From the NCBI RefSeq assembly GCF_001426225.1, contig NZ_LMRT01000001.1, positions 1,014,057 through 1,078,056 of the forward strand: 64,000 nucleotides of DNA, read 5' to 3'. The notes beneath the pieces are model-generated. The model was not told the origin of the DNA, made no database searches, and saw nothing but the letters and a program-made list of their open reading frames with translations. Of this stretch, positions 29,244-39,387 are shown piece by piece; positions within the stretch are counted from its first letter, which is position 1; every line of letters starts with the position of its first letter. This stretch comes from Allobosea sp. Leaf344. Its GTDB lineage: Bacteria; Pseudomonadota; Alphaproteobacteria; Rhizobiales; Beijerinckiaceae. The translations under genes and the position numbers were made by a program.

Positions 29244-29418
29244 GGCCGGATTCGGCGGGCGGATCCGGGGTCGCCGCCGCCATGGCGCGACGCTCCGCCG
29301 CCTTCGCCGCGTCCTTCATCTTCTCGCGCCGCAGATCCCAGAGCTGCCAGAAGCCGAAGCCGAGGCAGAGGCCGAGCGTCAGCAGCATTTCCGCGATGAT
29401 CAGGGTGCTGGAGGCCAT
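29191..29418 (-). CDS. Small membrane protein of the crt cluster
   Basis: A 75-aa protein with one N-terminal membrane helix (residues 5-27, including MLLTLGLCLGFGFWQLW), followed by a basic DLRREKMKDAAKAAERR segment and a disordered Ala/Pro tail. It lies 12 nt downstream of crtB on the same strand and its last 53 nt are antisense to the end of crtC. Position implies co-expression with crtIB. I do not recognise a named family; a scaffold or assembly role is speculation. Confidence 0.65.
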   Translation of the reverse strand: MASSTLIIAEMLLTLGLCLGFGFWQLWDLRREKMKDAAKAAERRAMAAATPDPPAESGLSRDAASGTAASPAPRG

Positions 29419-29430
29419 CGCCTTCTCCGC

Positions 29431-30492
29431 TCAGGGCCGCCTGATCGCCGTCCGCTCGATGCGGCCGAGCCGCTCGAACATCTCGATGACGGAGGTGGCA
29501 CGGGCGGTGAAGTTCCACCAGGGCGCGCCGCCGATCCGCAGCGGCGGGCGCGCGGGAGCCGGCATCATGGCGACGGCCTCGACCAGCCCGGCATTGGCCG
29601 GCAGCGGCGGCAGGGCGAGCCGCGCCTCGTCGTCACGGACGGGCAGCATGGCGCGCGCCAGGAGCGCGAGCTTGCGCCGCCTGCCGACGACGGCGCGGCG
29701 CGAGACGGAATCGCAGCCCTGGCGCCGCACCTCCCCGCCGATCTCGGCATAGATCAGCCGCGCGGCGCGGATTCCGGCCCGGCAGCCGGCCGGCAGCCGG
29801 GCGATACCAGCATCGGCACCGAGATAGAGCCGGTCGGCCTCGCCCAGCAGGCGCTCCACCAGCCGCGCCAAAGCCGCCGAGGGGACGGGGTCCTGCAGGA
29901 AGCGATCGGGGTCGAGCCCTTCCGCCCGCAGCCAGTCGAGCGGCAGATAGAGCCGGCCGCGCCGCGCATCCTCGCCGATGTCGCGGGCGATATTGGTCAG
30001 TTGCATGGCGATGCCGAGATCCGCCGCCCGCGCCAGAACCTCGGGGCTGCGCCGCTCCATCACCGTCGCCATCATCACGCCGACGCTGCCGGCGACGCGG
30101 GCGGCATAGTCGCAGAGCTCGGCGAAGCTCTGATAGCGCCGCCCCGCCGCATCCCAGGCGAAGCCCTCGATCAGCGCGAGCGGAACCGCCTGCGGCAGGG
30201 CGAAGCGGCGGACGACCGCAGCGAAGGCCCGGTCGGCGGGATGATCCTGGGGCCGGCCGGCATAGGCATCGCCGATGCGCCGCCGCAAGGCCTCGACGGT
30301 CGCGGGATCGGAGGGGCCGTCATCGATCGCGTCATCGGCGAGGCGGCAGAAGGCGTAGAGCGCCGTCGCCGGGCCGCGGATCTCGCGCGGCAGCAGGAGC
30401 GAGGCGGCATAGAAGGATTTCGACCCCGCGCGAAGGAGCCGGTGGCAGGCGGCGAGATCGGCGGGGGCGGGCTCAAGCCAGTTCTGTCGCAT
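29431..30492 (-). CDS. crtB: Phytoene synthase
   Basis: A 353-aa prenyltransferase that condenses two GGPP to phytoene. The two Asp-rich motifs are DDAID (in ALYAFCRLADDAID, about residues 60-64) and the later NIARDIGEDA, with GRLYLPLDWL after it. ATG 30492 (MRQNWLEPAP) overlaps the end of crtI by 20 nt; an earlier in-frame start is antiphase to crtI and not family-like. Confidence 0.95.
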   Translation of the reverse strand: MRQNWLEPAPADLAACHRLLRAGSKSFYAASLLLPREIRGPATALYAFCRLADDAIDDGPSDPATVEALRRRIGDAYAGRPQDHPADRAFAAVVRRFALPQAVPLALIEGFAWDAAGRRYQSFAELCDYAARVAGSVGVMMATVMERRSPEVLARAADLGIAMQLTNIARDIGEDARRGRLYLPLDWLRAEGLDPDRFLQDPVPSAALARLVERLLGEADRLYLGADAGIARLPAGCRAGIRAARLIYAEIGGEVRRQGCDSVSRRAVVGRRRKLALLARAMLPVRDDEARLALPPLPANAGLVEAVAMMPAPARPPLRIGGAPWWNFTARATSVIEMFERLGRIERTAIRRP

Positions 30493-32020
30493 GGGGCACC
30501 ACCGTGTCGAGGATTCTGGCGGAGGACAGGACGCCGGGCAGCCCGGCGCCGGGATGCGTGCCGGCGCCGACGAGGAAGAGCCGCTCGACCTCCTCGCTGC
30601 GGTTATGCGGGCGGAACCAGGCGCTCTGCAGCAGGCGCGGCTCCAGCCCGAAGGCCGCGCCATGGGCGGAGAGCAGCTCGCGTTCGAAGTCGCGCGGCGT
30701 CATCAGGCGCGAGGTGACGAGCGCCTCGCCCAGCCCCGGCAGCAAGGTCGCCTCCAGCCGCGCCTGGATGCGGCGCCGGAACGGCTCGGCCTCCGCCGCC
30801 CAGTCCAGGCCGCCCTGCAGATTGGGGACCGGCACCAGCGCATAGAAGGCGTCGCAGCCATCGGGGGCGAGGCTCGGATCCGTCGCGGTCGGCCGATGGA
30901 GATAGAGGCTGAAATCCGCCGAGAGCCGCTTCGCCTCGAAGATGTCCTCGATCAGCCCGCGATAGCGCGGCCCGAACTGGATGGCGTGATGCGGCACCGA
31001 CTCATAGCGGCGCCGCGTGCCGAAATACCAGACGACGACGCTCATCGAATGGCGGGCGCGGGCCAGCTTGCGGTCGCTCCAGCGCCGCCTGGTCACGGAG
31101 GGCAGCAGCGTGCCGTAGGTATGCGCCGCATCGGCATTGGAGACGACGATCTCGGCGCCGATCCGCTCCCCCGATGCGAGCATGACGCCGGTGGCGCGGC
31201 CGGACGCCGTGGTGATCTCCCGCACCTGCGCGCCATAGCGGATCCGCGCGCCCTGGCCCTTCGCAAGGCTGAGCAGGCCCGCGACCAGCGCCCCGGTGCC
31301 GCCCTGGGCGAAATGCACGCCATGGGCGCGTTCGAGATGGATGACGAGCGCGTAGATCGCCGTGACGGCGAAGGGATTGCCGCCGATGAACAGCGGATGA
31401 AAACTCAACGCGGTGCGCAACCGCTCGTCGCGAACATGGCGGGCGGCGAGGGCATGGACGCTGCGGTCGGCCCGCAGCCGCGCCATGCCGGGCAGGGCCC
31501 GGAGCATGTCGCGCAGGCTGCCGAAGGGGACATGCGCCAATTGCTCGAAGCCGACGCGGTAGATCGCCTCGGCCCGGCGCAGGAAGGCCGCGTAGCCCTC
31601 GACATCGCCGGGGGCCAGCGCGGCGACCCGGTCTCGCATCGCCGCATCGTCGCCGGAGCAGTCCAGCGTCGTGCCATCGTCGAAATACAGCCGGTAGAAC
31701 GGGTCCAGCGGGGTCAGGCGGATATCGTCCTGCATCCGCCGCCCGCATAAAGCCCACAGCTCCTCGAACAGGAAGGGCGCTGTGACGATGGTCGGCCCGG
31801 CATCGAAGGTGAAGCCGTCCTGGCGGAAGACCCGCGCCCGTCCACCCGGCTGATCGAGGTTTTCCAGGATGGTGACGCGGTAGCCGCGGGCGCCGAGACG
31901 GATCGCCGCGGCGAGGCCGCCGAAGCCGGCGCCGATGATCACCGCATGCGGCCGCCTGTCCGGCGCGGCCTCAGTGGCGGGGCGGGACGGGTAATGGCGC
32001 TGGGGCAGGCGCGTCAACAT
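30473..32020 (-). CDS. crtI: Phytoene desaturase
   Basis: A 515-aa FAD-dependent desaturase converting phytoene to neurosporene or lycopene. The N-terminal AVIIGAGFGGLAAAIRL binds FAD; TFDAGPTIVTAPFLFEELW follows; the C-terminal FLVGAGTHPGAGLPGVLSSA is the family signature. It lies 18 nt after bchO, and a degenerate PpsR-type site overlaps its start. With crtB it forms the end of dxs-ispH-bchIDO-crtIB. Confidence 0.96.
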   Translation of the reverse strand: MLTRLPQRHYPSRPATEAAPDRRPHAVIIGAGFGGLAAAIRLGARGYRVTILENLDQPGGRARVFRQDGFTFDAGPTIVTAPFLFEELWALCGRRMQDDIRLTPLDPFYRLYFDDGTTLDCSGDDAAMRDRVAALAPGDVEGYAAFLRRAEAIYRVGFEQLAHVPFGSLRDMLRALPGMARLRADRSVHALAARHVRDERLRTALSFHPLFIGGNPFAVTAIYALVIHLERAHGVHFAQGGTGALVAGLLSLAKGQGARIRYGAQVREITTASGRATGVMLASGERIGAEIVVSNADAAHTYGTLLPSVTRRRWSDRKLARARHSMSVVVWYFGTRRRYESVPHHAIQFGPRYRGLIEDIFEAKRLSADFSLYLHRPTATDPSLAPDGCDAFYALVPVPNLQGGLDWAAEAEPFRRRIQARLEATLLPGLGEALVTSRLMTPRDFERELLSAHGAAFGLEPRLLQSAWFRPHNRSEEVERLFLVGAGTHPGAGLPGVLSSARILDTVVPHATELA

Positions 32021-32039
32021 AATTGGACATCGTATATGT
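32012..32039 (-). promoter_or_regulatory. Degenerate PpsR-type site at the crtI start
   Basis: CGT-N12-ACA (32012-32029) is one base short of TGT-N12-ACA; a second TGT starts 7 bp on at 32037 but its ACA partner is missing. The segment also reads GACAT-CGTAT-ATGTC. It overlaps the crtI ATG and the bchO stop, suggesting an internal regulated promoter for crtIB. Confidence 0.4.
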
Positions 32040-32926
32040 CAATTGGATGGGCGCAAGTCATTCCGCTCCTCCATGAAGGCGTAAATCAGCCGGGCGATCA
32101 GAGCGGGATCCTCCTCATGCACGAGATGCCCGCCCGCGACCCTGTGGAGCCGGGCCCGGGGCAGGCGTTCGGCGAGCGCGGCCGCCTCCGCGGGGCGCAC
32201 CGCCCTGTCGGCGCTCCCCGCGATCAGCAGGATCGGCAGGTCGAGTTTCGAGAAGTCCCGCCCCAGCCCGTGCAGGTCCCAATGCGCCATCATCGCCAGA
32301 GTGGAGGCGACATGGACGCGGCTGGCGAAGAGCCGCTGGTAGAAGCGCAGCCCCGCCGCGTCGATCTGCGATCCCGTCCCTTCCAGCAGGTTTTCGACGG
32401 CGCCGGCACTTCCCGCGCGCCAGGCGAAGAAGCGCGGCACCAGCGGGTTCAGCACCAGCAGCCGGGCCAGAGACGGGAAGAGCTGCGAGGCGACGCCCCG
32501 GAACGGCAGCAGCGCGCCGTTGAGGCTGACGATCGCGCGCGGCCGCACCGCCTTGTCCAGCACCAGGCGCAGCGCGATGGCGGCGCCGGCGGAATGGCCG
32601 ACGATGATTTCCGGCGACATGGCGAGCTGCCCGAGCAAGGCGGCGACGGCGCGGGCCATGGCCGGCAGCGAGAGGCGCTCCGGCTCCGGCGCCTCAGTGA
32701 AGCCATGGCCGGGCAGATCCGGAGCGACGATCGTGAAGCGCTCCGCCAGCAGCGGGGCGAGGCCGCGCCAGGAATGGGTGGCGGCGCCGGTGCCGTGCAG
32801 CAGCAGCAGCACGGGCCCCTGCCCCATGATCTGGACATGCCAGCGCAACCCCGCCGCCGTCACGAAGCGGCTCGCGGCACGGTTCGGCCAATCCTGCCCG
32901 TCGCGCTGCCAGGACAGGGCGCTCAT
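32039..32926 (-). CDS. bchO: Putative magnesium chelatase accessory protein
   Basis: A 295-aa alpha/beta-hydrolase-fold protein encoded after bchI and bchD, as in many purple bacteria. HGTGAATHSW near the N-terminus forms the oxyanion region, GHSAGAA is the nucleophile elbow and the catalytic His is in AGGHLVHEED. Its enzymatic role is unknown. ATG 32926 (MSALSWQRDG) is 25 nt past the bchD stop and matches the family start. Confidence 0.9.
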   Translation of the reverse strand: MSALSWQRDGQDWPNRAASRFVTAAGLRWHVQIMGQGPVLLLLHGTGAATHSWRGLAPLLAERFTIVAPDLPGHGFTEAPEPERLSLPAMARAVAALLGQLAMSPEIIVGHSAGAAIALRLVLDKAVRPRAIVSLNGALLPFRGVASQLFPSLARLLVLNPLVPRFFAWRAGSAGAVENLLEGTGSQIDAAGLRFYQRLFASRVHVASTLAMMAHWDLHGLGRDFSKLDLPILLIAGSADRAVRPAEAAALAERLPRARLHRVAGGHLVHEEDPALIARLIYAFMEERNDLRPSN

Positions 32927-32951
32927 GGCGGCGCCATCGGGGGCGGCATGG

Positions 32952-34712
32952 TCAGCGCCCCGGCAGCAGCGCGCCGACGGCACGGCCGACGCTGGCGGCG
33001 TCGGCCTGCGGCAGCGGCACGTAGCGCGCCCCCATTTCCTGCGCCAGCGCCGCGGCCTGGCGCTGCGGCTGCGGGGAGGTGTCGATCAGCAGGGCGCGCA
33101 GCCCCGCCCCGCGCAGGGCGAGCGCGGCCTGCATCGCATCTTCCTGCGCCTTGACGCGGCCGGGCTGACCGTCGCGGTCGATATTGGCGCGGCCATCGGT
33201 CATGAAGACCAAGGCCGGGGTCCGGCCCTTGCGGGCGACGCCCTCCGCCAGAGCGGCGGCGGCGGCGATGGCGGTGGCGAGCGGGGTGGCACCGCCGGCC
33301 GGCAGCGCGGCGAGCGCACGTTCGGCGGCGACGAGGGAGCGGGTCGGCGGCAGCACCAGCTCGGCCTCCCGTCTGCGGAAGGCGATCAGCGCGACCTCGT
33401 CGCGGCGGATATAGCATTCGGCCAGCAGCAGCCTGACCGCGCCTTTCGCTTCGGCGAGGCGCTGCAGCGCCGAGGAACCCGAAGCATCGACGATGAACAG
33501 CGTCGCCGTCTCGCTGCGCTGCCGGTAGCGGGCGACGCGAAAATCGCCGCGGCGGATGATGAGGCCGCTGCGGTCCGGCTGCTCGCGCCGGCGCAGGGTC
33601 TGCCAGGGCGCGGCGGCGCGCAGGGTCTCGACGATGGCGAGCCGCGCGCCCCGGCCGGTCTCGCCCGGACGCGCGCCGATGCTGCGCCCGCGCAGCGCCG
33701 AGCTCTGCATCAGCCCGGCCTTGCCCGCCGTGCCGGCGCGGGAGCGGCCGCCCTGGGCAAGGAGCTGCGCCAGCAGGCCGGCAGGGATCGCCGCGCGCGC
33801 GGCTTCGAGGACGAGATCGTCGAGCTCCGCCGGCCGGTCCTTCGCCGCCGGGTCCTCCGCCTCCACCGGGTCGGGCTGGGGCGGTGGCGGCGGCGCGTCC
33901 TCGGGCTGCGAGGCCGCGGGGTTCTGCGTGGCGCGCGGAGCCAGGACGAGCGCCGCGGCCAGAGCCGCATCCTCCTGCGCGACCGCCTCGCGCCCCGCCA
34001 GCGCGGCGAGCATCCGCGCCGCCTTCACCGCCTGCAAGGGCGCGCGGCCGGAGCCGATGCCGAGCGCCAGGCAGGCGGCGCAGAGGGCCTCTATCGCCTC
34101 GTCGCCGATCGTGATGCCAGGCAGCCGCCTGCGCGCATCGGTCAGGTCGGCCGGGTCGATGCCGTCCGGCGCGATGTCGCGATGGCTGAGGCCGGTGAGG
34201 TCCAGCATCAGGCCGAGCCGCTCGGTCAGGGCGGGCGGTGGCGCCTCGTCGAGACTCGCCCCCTCGTCCAAGGCGAGGATGCCGATGCGGCTGAGCGGGC
34301 CGCTGCCAGATAAGTCGCGCGCGGCCGCGACCTCGCCGCTGTCCAGCACCGCGGCGAGCCGCGCCGCGAGCCCGGTCTCCATCCGTTCGGCCATGGCCGC
34401 GACGAGAACGCCGCCATCGCTCTCGGCCAAGAGACCGCGTTCGCTGACCGGCCGGCCGCTCGCCAGGGTCGCCGCGAGATCGAGCCCGCCATGCAGGCGC
34501 GCATCGGCGATCTGCGCCGGGAGACGCCGGAGCGGGCGGCCGTCCAGGAGCCGCGCCAGCCGCGCCAGCAGCGCCTCCCGCACCGGGCCGGCCGGCGCCC
34601 GCAGGCTGAGCCCGCCCAAAGCCGCGGGATCGAGCGCGAGCAAGGCGATGGCGATCTCCGCCCGCTGCCAGAGCGAGGGCGGCTCGGGGATCGCGGCGCC
34701 TGCGCCGCTCAC
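32952..34712 (-). CDS. bchD: Magnesium chelatase subunit D
   Basis: A 586-aa AAA+/VWA subunit that bridges BchI to BchH during Mg insertion into protoporphyrin IX. The N-terminal half is an AAA+ module without a usable Walker A, as expected for BchD. A Pro/Glu-rich linker (about residues 265-290) is followed by a VWA domain with MIDAS motif [14 protein letters not shown] and MTDGRAN. The start is GTG 34710-34712, overlapping the bchI TGA as GTGA; the frame further upstream is antiphase to bchI. Confidence 0.94.
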   Translation of the reverse strand: MSGAGAAIPEPPSLWQRAEIAIALLALDPAALGGLSLRAPAGPVREALLARLARLLDGRPLRRLPAQIADARLHGGLDLAATLASGRPVSERGLLAESDGGVLVAAMAERMETGLAARLAAVLDSGEVAAARDLSGSGPLSRIGILALDEGASLDEAPPPALTERLGLMLDLTGLSHRDIAPDGIDPADLTDARRRLPGITIGDEAIEALCAACLALGIGSGRAPLQAVKAARMLAALAGREAVAQEDAALAAALVLAPRATQNPAASQPEDAPPPPPQPDPVEAEDPAAKDRPAELDDLVLEAARAAIPAGLLAQLLAQGGRSRAGTAGKAGLMQSSALRGRSIGARPGETGRGARLAIVETLRAAAPWQTLRRREQPDRSGLIIRRGDFRVARYRQRSETATLFIVDASGSSALQRLAEAKGAVRLLLAECYIRRDEVALIAFRRREAELVLPPTRSLVAAERALAALPAGGATPLATAIAAAAALAEGVARKGRTPALVFMTDGRANIDRDGQPGRVKAQEDAMQAALALRGAGLRALLIDTSPQPQRQAAALAQEMGARYVPLPQADAASVGRAVGALLPGR

Positions 34713-35698
34713 GGCCCGAACACCTCGGTGAGGGCGCGGTCGACCCGCAGCGTGGCGCGGGCCTCGTCCAGCGGGTTTCGGCGCAGCCGGTGGCGCAGCG
34801 CCATCGGCGCGACGCTGCGGATATGGCAGTCCAGCACCTCCGCCTTGCCCTCCAGCGCCGCGAGGGCGCGGGCCGCCCGGATCAGCGTGAGCTCCCCGCG
34901 CAGCCCGTCGGTGCCGAGATGCAGGCAGAGCTCCGCCGCCCGGTGCAGGGCGGCGTCGGAGGTGACCAGTTCGGGCAGGCGCTTGCGCCCGGCGGTGAGC
35001 CTGCGGCCCAGCGCCGCGTCCTTCGCCCGCCACAGCGCGATGAAGCCCTCGGGATCCCGGTCGAAGGCGTCGCGCCGCTTCACCACCTCGATCCTTGTCG
35101 GCAGATCGGCCGGCGTCGTCACCTCGACGGAGAGGCCGAAGCGGTCGAGCAGCTGCGGCCGCAGCTCGCCTTCCTCCGGATTGCCGCTGCCGACGAGGAC
35201 GAAGCGGGCGGGATGGCGCAGGCTCAGCCCCTCCCGCTCCACAACGTTCTCGCCCGAGGCGGCGACGTCGAGGAGGACGTCGACGAGATGATCCTCGAGC
35301 AGATTGGCCTCGTCGATATAGAGGAAGCCGCGATGGGCGCGGGCGAGAAGCCCGGGCTGGAAGGCCTTTTCGCCGCTGACCAGCGCCTTTTCGAGGTCGA
35401 GCGCGCCGACCACCCGGTCCTCGGTCGCGCCGAGCGGGAGATCGACGACGGGCACGGGGACGAGATGGGTCTTCTCGCCGCGGGCGGCGGGATCGGGCGC
35501 GCGGTTATAGGGATCGCCGACCACGGCGCGCATCGGCGGCAGCAGCGCGGCCAACGCCCGCACGGCCGTGGATTTGCCGGTGCCGCGATCGCCGAAGATC
35601 AGCACGCCGCCGATGCTCGGATCGATCGCCGCCAGCAGCAAGGCTCGCTTCATCTCCTCCTGCGCGACGATGGCCGAGAATGGGAAAGGCTTGGCCAT
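34709..35698 (-). CDS. bchI: Magnesium chelatase subunit I
   Basis: A 329-aa AAA+ ATPase motor of Mg chelatase. Walker A GDRGTGKS is at residues 36-43, Walker B is [10 protein letters not shown], and [19 protein letters not shown] is sensor 1 with the arginine finger region. ATG 35698 ([10 protein letters not shown]) has GGAGAG just upstream; a GTG five codons earlier is less likely. It is coupled to bchD by a 4-nt overlap. Confidence 0.96.
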   Translation of the reverse strand: MAKPFPFSAIVAQEEMKRALLLAAIDPSIGGVLIFGDRGTGKSTAVRALAALLPPMRAVVGDPYNRAPDPAARGEKTHLVPVPVVDLPLGATEDRVVGALDLEKALVSGEKAFQPGLLARAHRGFLYIDEANLLEDHLVDVLLDVAASGENVVEREGLSLRHPARFVLVGSGNPEEGELRPQLLDRFGLSVEVTTPADLPTRIEVVKRRDAFDRDPEGFIALWRAKDAALGRRLTAGRKRLPELVTSDAALHRAAELCLHLGTDGLRGELTLIRAARALAALEGKAEVLDCHIRSVAPMALRHRLRRNPLDEARATLRVDRALTEVFGP

Positions 35699-35750
35699 GG
35701 GGCTCTCCGTCACCCGGCTTCGGCGCGCTGGGCCGTCGGTTTCGCGGCTC

Positions 35751-36710
35751 TCACGACGCCACCGCCTCGGCGAGGCGCGGCGGCAGGCGGAAGACCACCT
35801 CCTCCTCCTCGCCGTCGAGCTCCCTCACCGTTACGCTGCGAAACCCGCGCAGATGATCGATGGTCTCCTGGACGAGCCGCTCCGGCGCGGAGGCGCCGGC
35901 GCTGAACCCGACCGTGTCGACCTCGGCGAACCAGGCCGGATCGATCGCGTCCGGCCCCTCGATCAGGCGGCTCTCGACTCCGCATTGGGCGCCGACCTCG
36001 CGCAGCCGGCTGGAATTCGACGAGGAGCTGGACCCGATCACCAGGATCAGCTCGCAATGGCGCGCCATTTCCTGCACCGCCGCCTGGCGGTTCTGCGTGG
36101 CGTAGCAGATATTGCGGGTATCGGGCCCGATGATCCCCGGGAAGCGCCGGGACAGCGCCGCGATGACCTCGCGCGTATCCTGCAGGCTGAGGGTCGTCTG
36201 GGTGATGTAGGCGACGCGGCCGGCGTCGCGCACCACGAGATCCTCCACCTCCTCGGGCGTCGCCAGGACATGCAGCCGGCCCGCGATCTGCCCGCGCGTG
36301 CCCTCGACCTCGGCATGGCCCTCATGGCCGATCAGCACCACGTCATAGCCGAGCTCGGCATAGCGCCGGCCCTGGTTGTGGACCTTGCTCACCAGCGGGC
36401 AGGTGGCGTCGATCACGTCGAGCCCGCGCGCGGCCGCCGCGGCCTCGACGCTGCGGGACACGCCATGGGCGGAGAAGATCGTGGTGGCGCCGCGCGGGAT
36501 CTGGTCGACCTCGCCGACGAAGACCGCGCCCCTTTCGCGCAGCCCCTCGACGACATGGGTGTTGTGGACGATCTCGTGGCGGACATAGACGGGCGCGCCG
36601 TGCCGGGCCACGGCCCGCTCGACGATCTCGACCGCGCGCACCACGCCGGCGCAGAAGCCGCGCGGCTTCGCCAGCAGCACCGTCAGCGGGCGCAGGCCGT
36701 GCCGGCTCAT
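35751..36710 (-). CDS. ispH: 4-hydroxy-3-methylbut-2-enyl diphosphate reductase
   Basis: A 319-aa Fe-S enzyme performing the last MEP-pathway step, giving IPP and DMAPP. The three cluster cysteines are in PRGFCAGV (Cys20), DATCPLV and [13 protein letters not shown] 36710 overlaps the dxs stop (ATGA). Its place between dxs and bchI suggests a PGC-dedicated isoprenoid supply; the organism may hold another copy elsewhere. Confidence 0.95.
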   Translation of the reverse strand: MSRHGLRPLTVLLAKPRGFCAGVVRAVEIVERAVARHGAPVYVRHEIVHNTHVVEGLRERGAVFVGEVDQIPRGATTIFSAHGVSRSVEAAAAARGLDVIDATCPLVSKVHNQGRRYAELGYDVVLIGHEGHAEVEGTRGQIAGRLHVLATPEEVEDLVVRDAGRVAYITQTTLSLQDTREVIAALSRRFPGIIGPDTRNICYATQNRQAAVQEMARHCELILVIGSSSSSNSSRLREVGAQCGVESRLIEGPDAIDPAWFAEVDTVGFSAGASAPERLVQETIDHLRGFRSVTVRELDGEEEEVVFRLPPRLAEAVAS

Positions 36711-38659
36711 CGCGCCGGCTCCTGGACCAGCCGCAGCGCCGCCGCGCCGGCCGAGGCGCTGCGCCCGGCGGCGAGGACGGGGCGGCAGAGGCGCAGCGCG
36801 GTGTCGGCGATGGAGCCGGCATCGAGCCCCGCCTGGGCATACATCCGCGCCTGGGTGTCGTGGTCCTGGAACAGGTCCGGCAGGCACAGGGTCTTCACCT
36901 TCAGCCCGTGGGAGAGCAGGTCCATATCGGCCAGAGCATGCAGCACGAAGGAGCCGAACCCCCCGACGGAGCCTTCCTCGACGGTGATCAGCGCCTCGTG
37001 ATGCAAAGCGAGCCGGGCCAGGAGCGGCCGGTCGAGCGGCTTGGCGAAGCGGGCATCGGCGACGGTGGTGGAGACACCCAGCCGCTCCAGCCGCTCGGCC
37101 GCCTCGAGGCATTCGGCCAGCCTCGTCCCGTAGGAGAGCAGAGCGATGCGTGTGCCCTCGCGCAGGACACGGCCGCGGCCGATGGCGAGCGGCACGCCCT
37201 CGGCCGGCAGCGCCACGCCGGTGCCGTCGCCCCGGGGATAGCGGAAGGCGATCGGCCCCGTGTCATGGGCCCGGGCGGTGGCGACCATATGGACGAGCTC
37301 CGCCTCGTCGGCCGGCGCCATCAGCACGAAATTCGGCAGGCAGCCGAGATAGGCGGTGTCGAAGGCGCCGGCATGGGTGGCGCCGTCGGCCCCGACCAGC
37401 CCGGCCCGGTCGATGGCGAAGCGGACCGGGAGGTTCTGCAGCGCGACGTCATGGACGATCTGGTCGAAGGCCCGTTGCAGGAAGGTGGAATAGATCGCGC
37501 AGAAGGGTTTCAGGCCCTGGCAGGCGAGGCCGGCCGCGAAGGTGACGCCATGCTGCTCGGCGATGGCGACGTCGAAGAAGCGCTCCGGATGCGCCTTGGC
37601 GAAGAGGTCGAGCCCCGTGCCGGAGGGCATGGCCGCGGTGATGGCGACGATGGCGGGGTCGCGCGCCGCCTCCGCCACCAGCGCCTGGGCGAAGATTTTG
37701 GTATAGGCGGGCACGGCCGAGACCGGCTTGTCCTGCGCGCCGGTCGCGACGTCGAACCTGACGACGGCATGGTATTTGTCGGCCGTCGCCTCGGCCGGGG
37801 CGTAGCCCTTGCCCTTCTGGGTGACGACATGCACGAGGATCGGCCCCTGCCCGGCATCGCGCACATTGCGCAGCACCGGCAGCAGATGGTCGAGATTATG
37901 CCCGTCGACCGGGCCGACATAATAGAAGCCGAGCTGGTCGAACAGGGTCCCGCCGGTCAGATAGCCGCGGGCATGCTCCACCGCGCGGGTGATGCCGCGG
38001 TCGAGCCGCTTGCCGAAGCGCCGCGTCAGCTGGCGGCCATGGTCGCGCAGAGACAGATAGGCCTTGCCCGAGAGCAGCTTGGCGAGATGCGCCGAGAGCG
38101 CGCCGACGGGCGGGGCGATCGACATGTCGTTGTCGTTGAGGATGACGATCAGCCGCTTGCCGAGGGCACCGGCATTGTTGATCGCCTCATAGGCCATGCC
38201 CGCCGACATCGCGCCGTCGCCGATCACCGCGACGACATGGCCGTCCTCGCCCTTGAGATCGCGCGCCACGGCGAAACCCAGCGCCGCCGAGATCGAGGTG
38301 GAGGTGTGGGCGGCGCCGAACGGGTCATAGGCGCTCTCGCTGCGTTTGGTGAAGCCCGACAGCCCGCCGCCCTGGCGCAGGGTCCGGATGCGGTCGCGCC
38401 GCCCGGTCAGGATCTTGTGCGGATAGGCCTGGTGACCGACATCCCAGATCAGGGTGTCGCGCGGCGTATCGAAGAGATGGTGTAGCGCCACCGTCAGCTC
38501 GACCACGCCGAGCCCCGCCCCGAGATGACCGCCGGTGACGGAGACCGCGTCGATGGTTTCGGCTCGCAGCTCATCCGCGAGCTGGCGGAGCTCGCCGGGA
38601 CTCAGCCCGCGCAGATCGGCCGGAGATGCGATGCGGTCGAGCAAGGGCGTCTGCGGCAT
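36707..38659 (-). CDS. dxs: 1-deoxy-D-xylulose-5-phosphate synthase
   Basis: A 650-aa thiamine diphosphate enzyme that commits pyruvate and glyceraldehyde 3-phosphate to the MEP pathway. [17 protein letters not shown] carries the active-site His; [18 protein letters not shown] with DND binds Mg-Th[15 protein letters not shown] is in the pyrimidine domain. ATG 38659 ([10 protein letters not shown]) is the family start. It heads the operon dxs-ispH-bchIDO-crtIB and has two exact PpsR boxes 34-75 nt upstream. Confidence 0.96.
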   Translation of the reverse strand: MPQTPLLDRIASPADLRGLSPGELRQLADELRAETIDAVSVTGGHLGAGLGVVELTVALHHLFDTPRDTLIWDVGHQAYPHKILTGRRDRIRTLRQGGGLSGFTKRSESAYDPFGAAHTSTSISAALGFAVARDLKGEDGHVVAVIGDGAMSAGMAYEAINNAGALGKRLIVILNDNDMSIAPPVGALSAHLAKLLSGKAYLSLRDHGRQLTRRFGKRLDRGITRAVEHARGYLTGGTLFDQLGFYYVGPVDGHNLDHLLPVLRNVRDAGQGPILVHVVTQKGKGYAPAEATADKYHAVVRFDVATGAQDKPVSAVPAYTKIFAQALVAEAARDPAIVAITAAMPSGTGLDLFAKAHPERFFDVAIAEQHGVTFAAGLACQGLKPFCAIYSTFLQRAFDQIVHDVALQNLPVRFAIDRAGLVGADGATHAGAFDTAYLGCLPNFVLMAPADEAELVHMVATARAHDTGPIAFRYPRGDGTGVALPAEGVPLAIGRGRVLREGTRIALLSYGTRLAECLEAAERLERLGVSTTVADARFAKPLDRPLLARLALHHEALITVEEGSVGGFGSFVLHALADMDLLSHGLKVKTLCLPDLFQDHDTQARMYAQAGLDAGSIADTALRLCRPVLAAGRSASAGAAALRLVQEPAR

Positions 38660-38692
38660 CGGTGGTCCCCCATCGCGATCTCTCGGCCAAAC

Positions 38693-38710
38693 TGTCAACC
38701 TGAATTAACA
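38693..38710 (-). promoter_or_regulatory. PpsR/CrtJ box 1 upstream of dxs
   Basis: TGTCAACCTGAATTAACA, an exact TGT-N12-ACA palindrome 34 nt upstream of the dxs ATG. Confidence 0.8.
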
Positions 38711-38716
38711 CATTGA

Positions 38717-38734
38717 TGTAAGCCTGGCGATACA
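38717..38734 (-). promoter_or_regulatory. PpsR/CrtJ box 2 upstream of dxs
   Basis: TGTAAGCCTGGCGATACA, an exact TGT-N12-ACA match separated from box 1 by 6 bp, the tandem layout used for cooperative repression. Confidence 0.8.
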
Positions 38735-38925
38735 GTACGAAGGAGTTGCGGGAGATGCAATCGCCTTGCTGGCCCTCTTCGAACAGGCCGGCAGCGTCTG
38801 AGCCCGCAGCTGCCCGGCTCCGCGCGTCGCGGCGTTCGGGCGGCGAAATGCCGCCGACTGGAGGCTTGTCCCGTTAGTGGAGCGCCCTAGTCTCGAATCG
38901 GAATGATTCCAGGAGGACGCCCGCC

Positions 38926-39330
38926 ATGAACAGCATTACCTACGCCGCCGCTGCCATTGTCCTTGCCTTCGGTCCGGCGCTCGTCTCACCGGCCCAGGCC
39001 CAGGACGCCGCGGCGGGAGAGAAAGTCTTCCTGCAGTGCCGCGCCTGCCACCAGGTCGGCGAGACCGCGAAGAACGGGGTCGGGCCGCAGCTCAACGGCA
39101 TCCTGTCGGGCCAGCGCAAGGCGGGGACGGCGGCCGGCTATACCTATTCCGCCGCCTACAAGGCCCTGGACAAGACCTGGACGGAGGAGAATTTCCGCGT
39201 CTACATCAAGGATCCGCGCGGCGTGACCCCGGGCACCAAGATGGTCTATCCCGGGCTGAAGGACGAGGCACGGATCAACGAACTCGTCGCCTATCTCAAG
39301 CAGTTCGGCATGGACGGCAAGAAGCCCTGA
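38926..39330 (+). CDS. Cytochrome c2 family protein
   Basis: A 134-aa periplasmic class I cytochrome c. Signal peptide is residues 1-25 (cleavage after AQA), haem motif CRACH is Cys38/Cys41/His42, and the sixth ligand is probably Met106 in PGTKMVYPG. A good ribosome-binding site (AGGAGG) precedes the ATG. It is divergent from the dxs operon across 266 bp. Since pufC is not adjacent to pufM, this protein is the natural candidate to re-reduce the photooxidised reaction centre; that role is inferred from family and position (cycA-like). Confidence 0.92.
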   Translation: MNSITYAAAAIVLAFGPALVSPAQAQDAAAGEKVFLQCRACHQVGETAKNGVGPQLNGILSGQRKAGTAAGYTYSAAYKALDKTWTEENFRVYIKDPRGVTPGTKMVYPGLKDEARINELVAYLKQFGMDGKKP

Positions 39331-39355
39331 GGCCTGCGCCGGCCGCGACGATCGA

Positions 39356-39382
39356 GGGCGGGTCCGCCGGGACCCGCCCTTT
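39356..39382. terminator. Terminator between cytochrome c2 and chemoreceptor genes
   Basis: GGGCGGGTC (39356-39364) pairs perfectly with GACCCGCCC (39371-39379) over a 6-nt loop, followed by TTT. It lies between two convergent genes and could serve both. Confidence 0.7.
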
Positions 39383-39387
39383 CGCGT

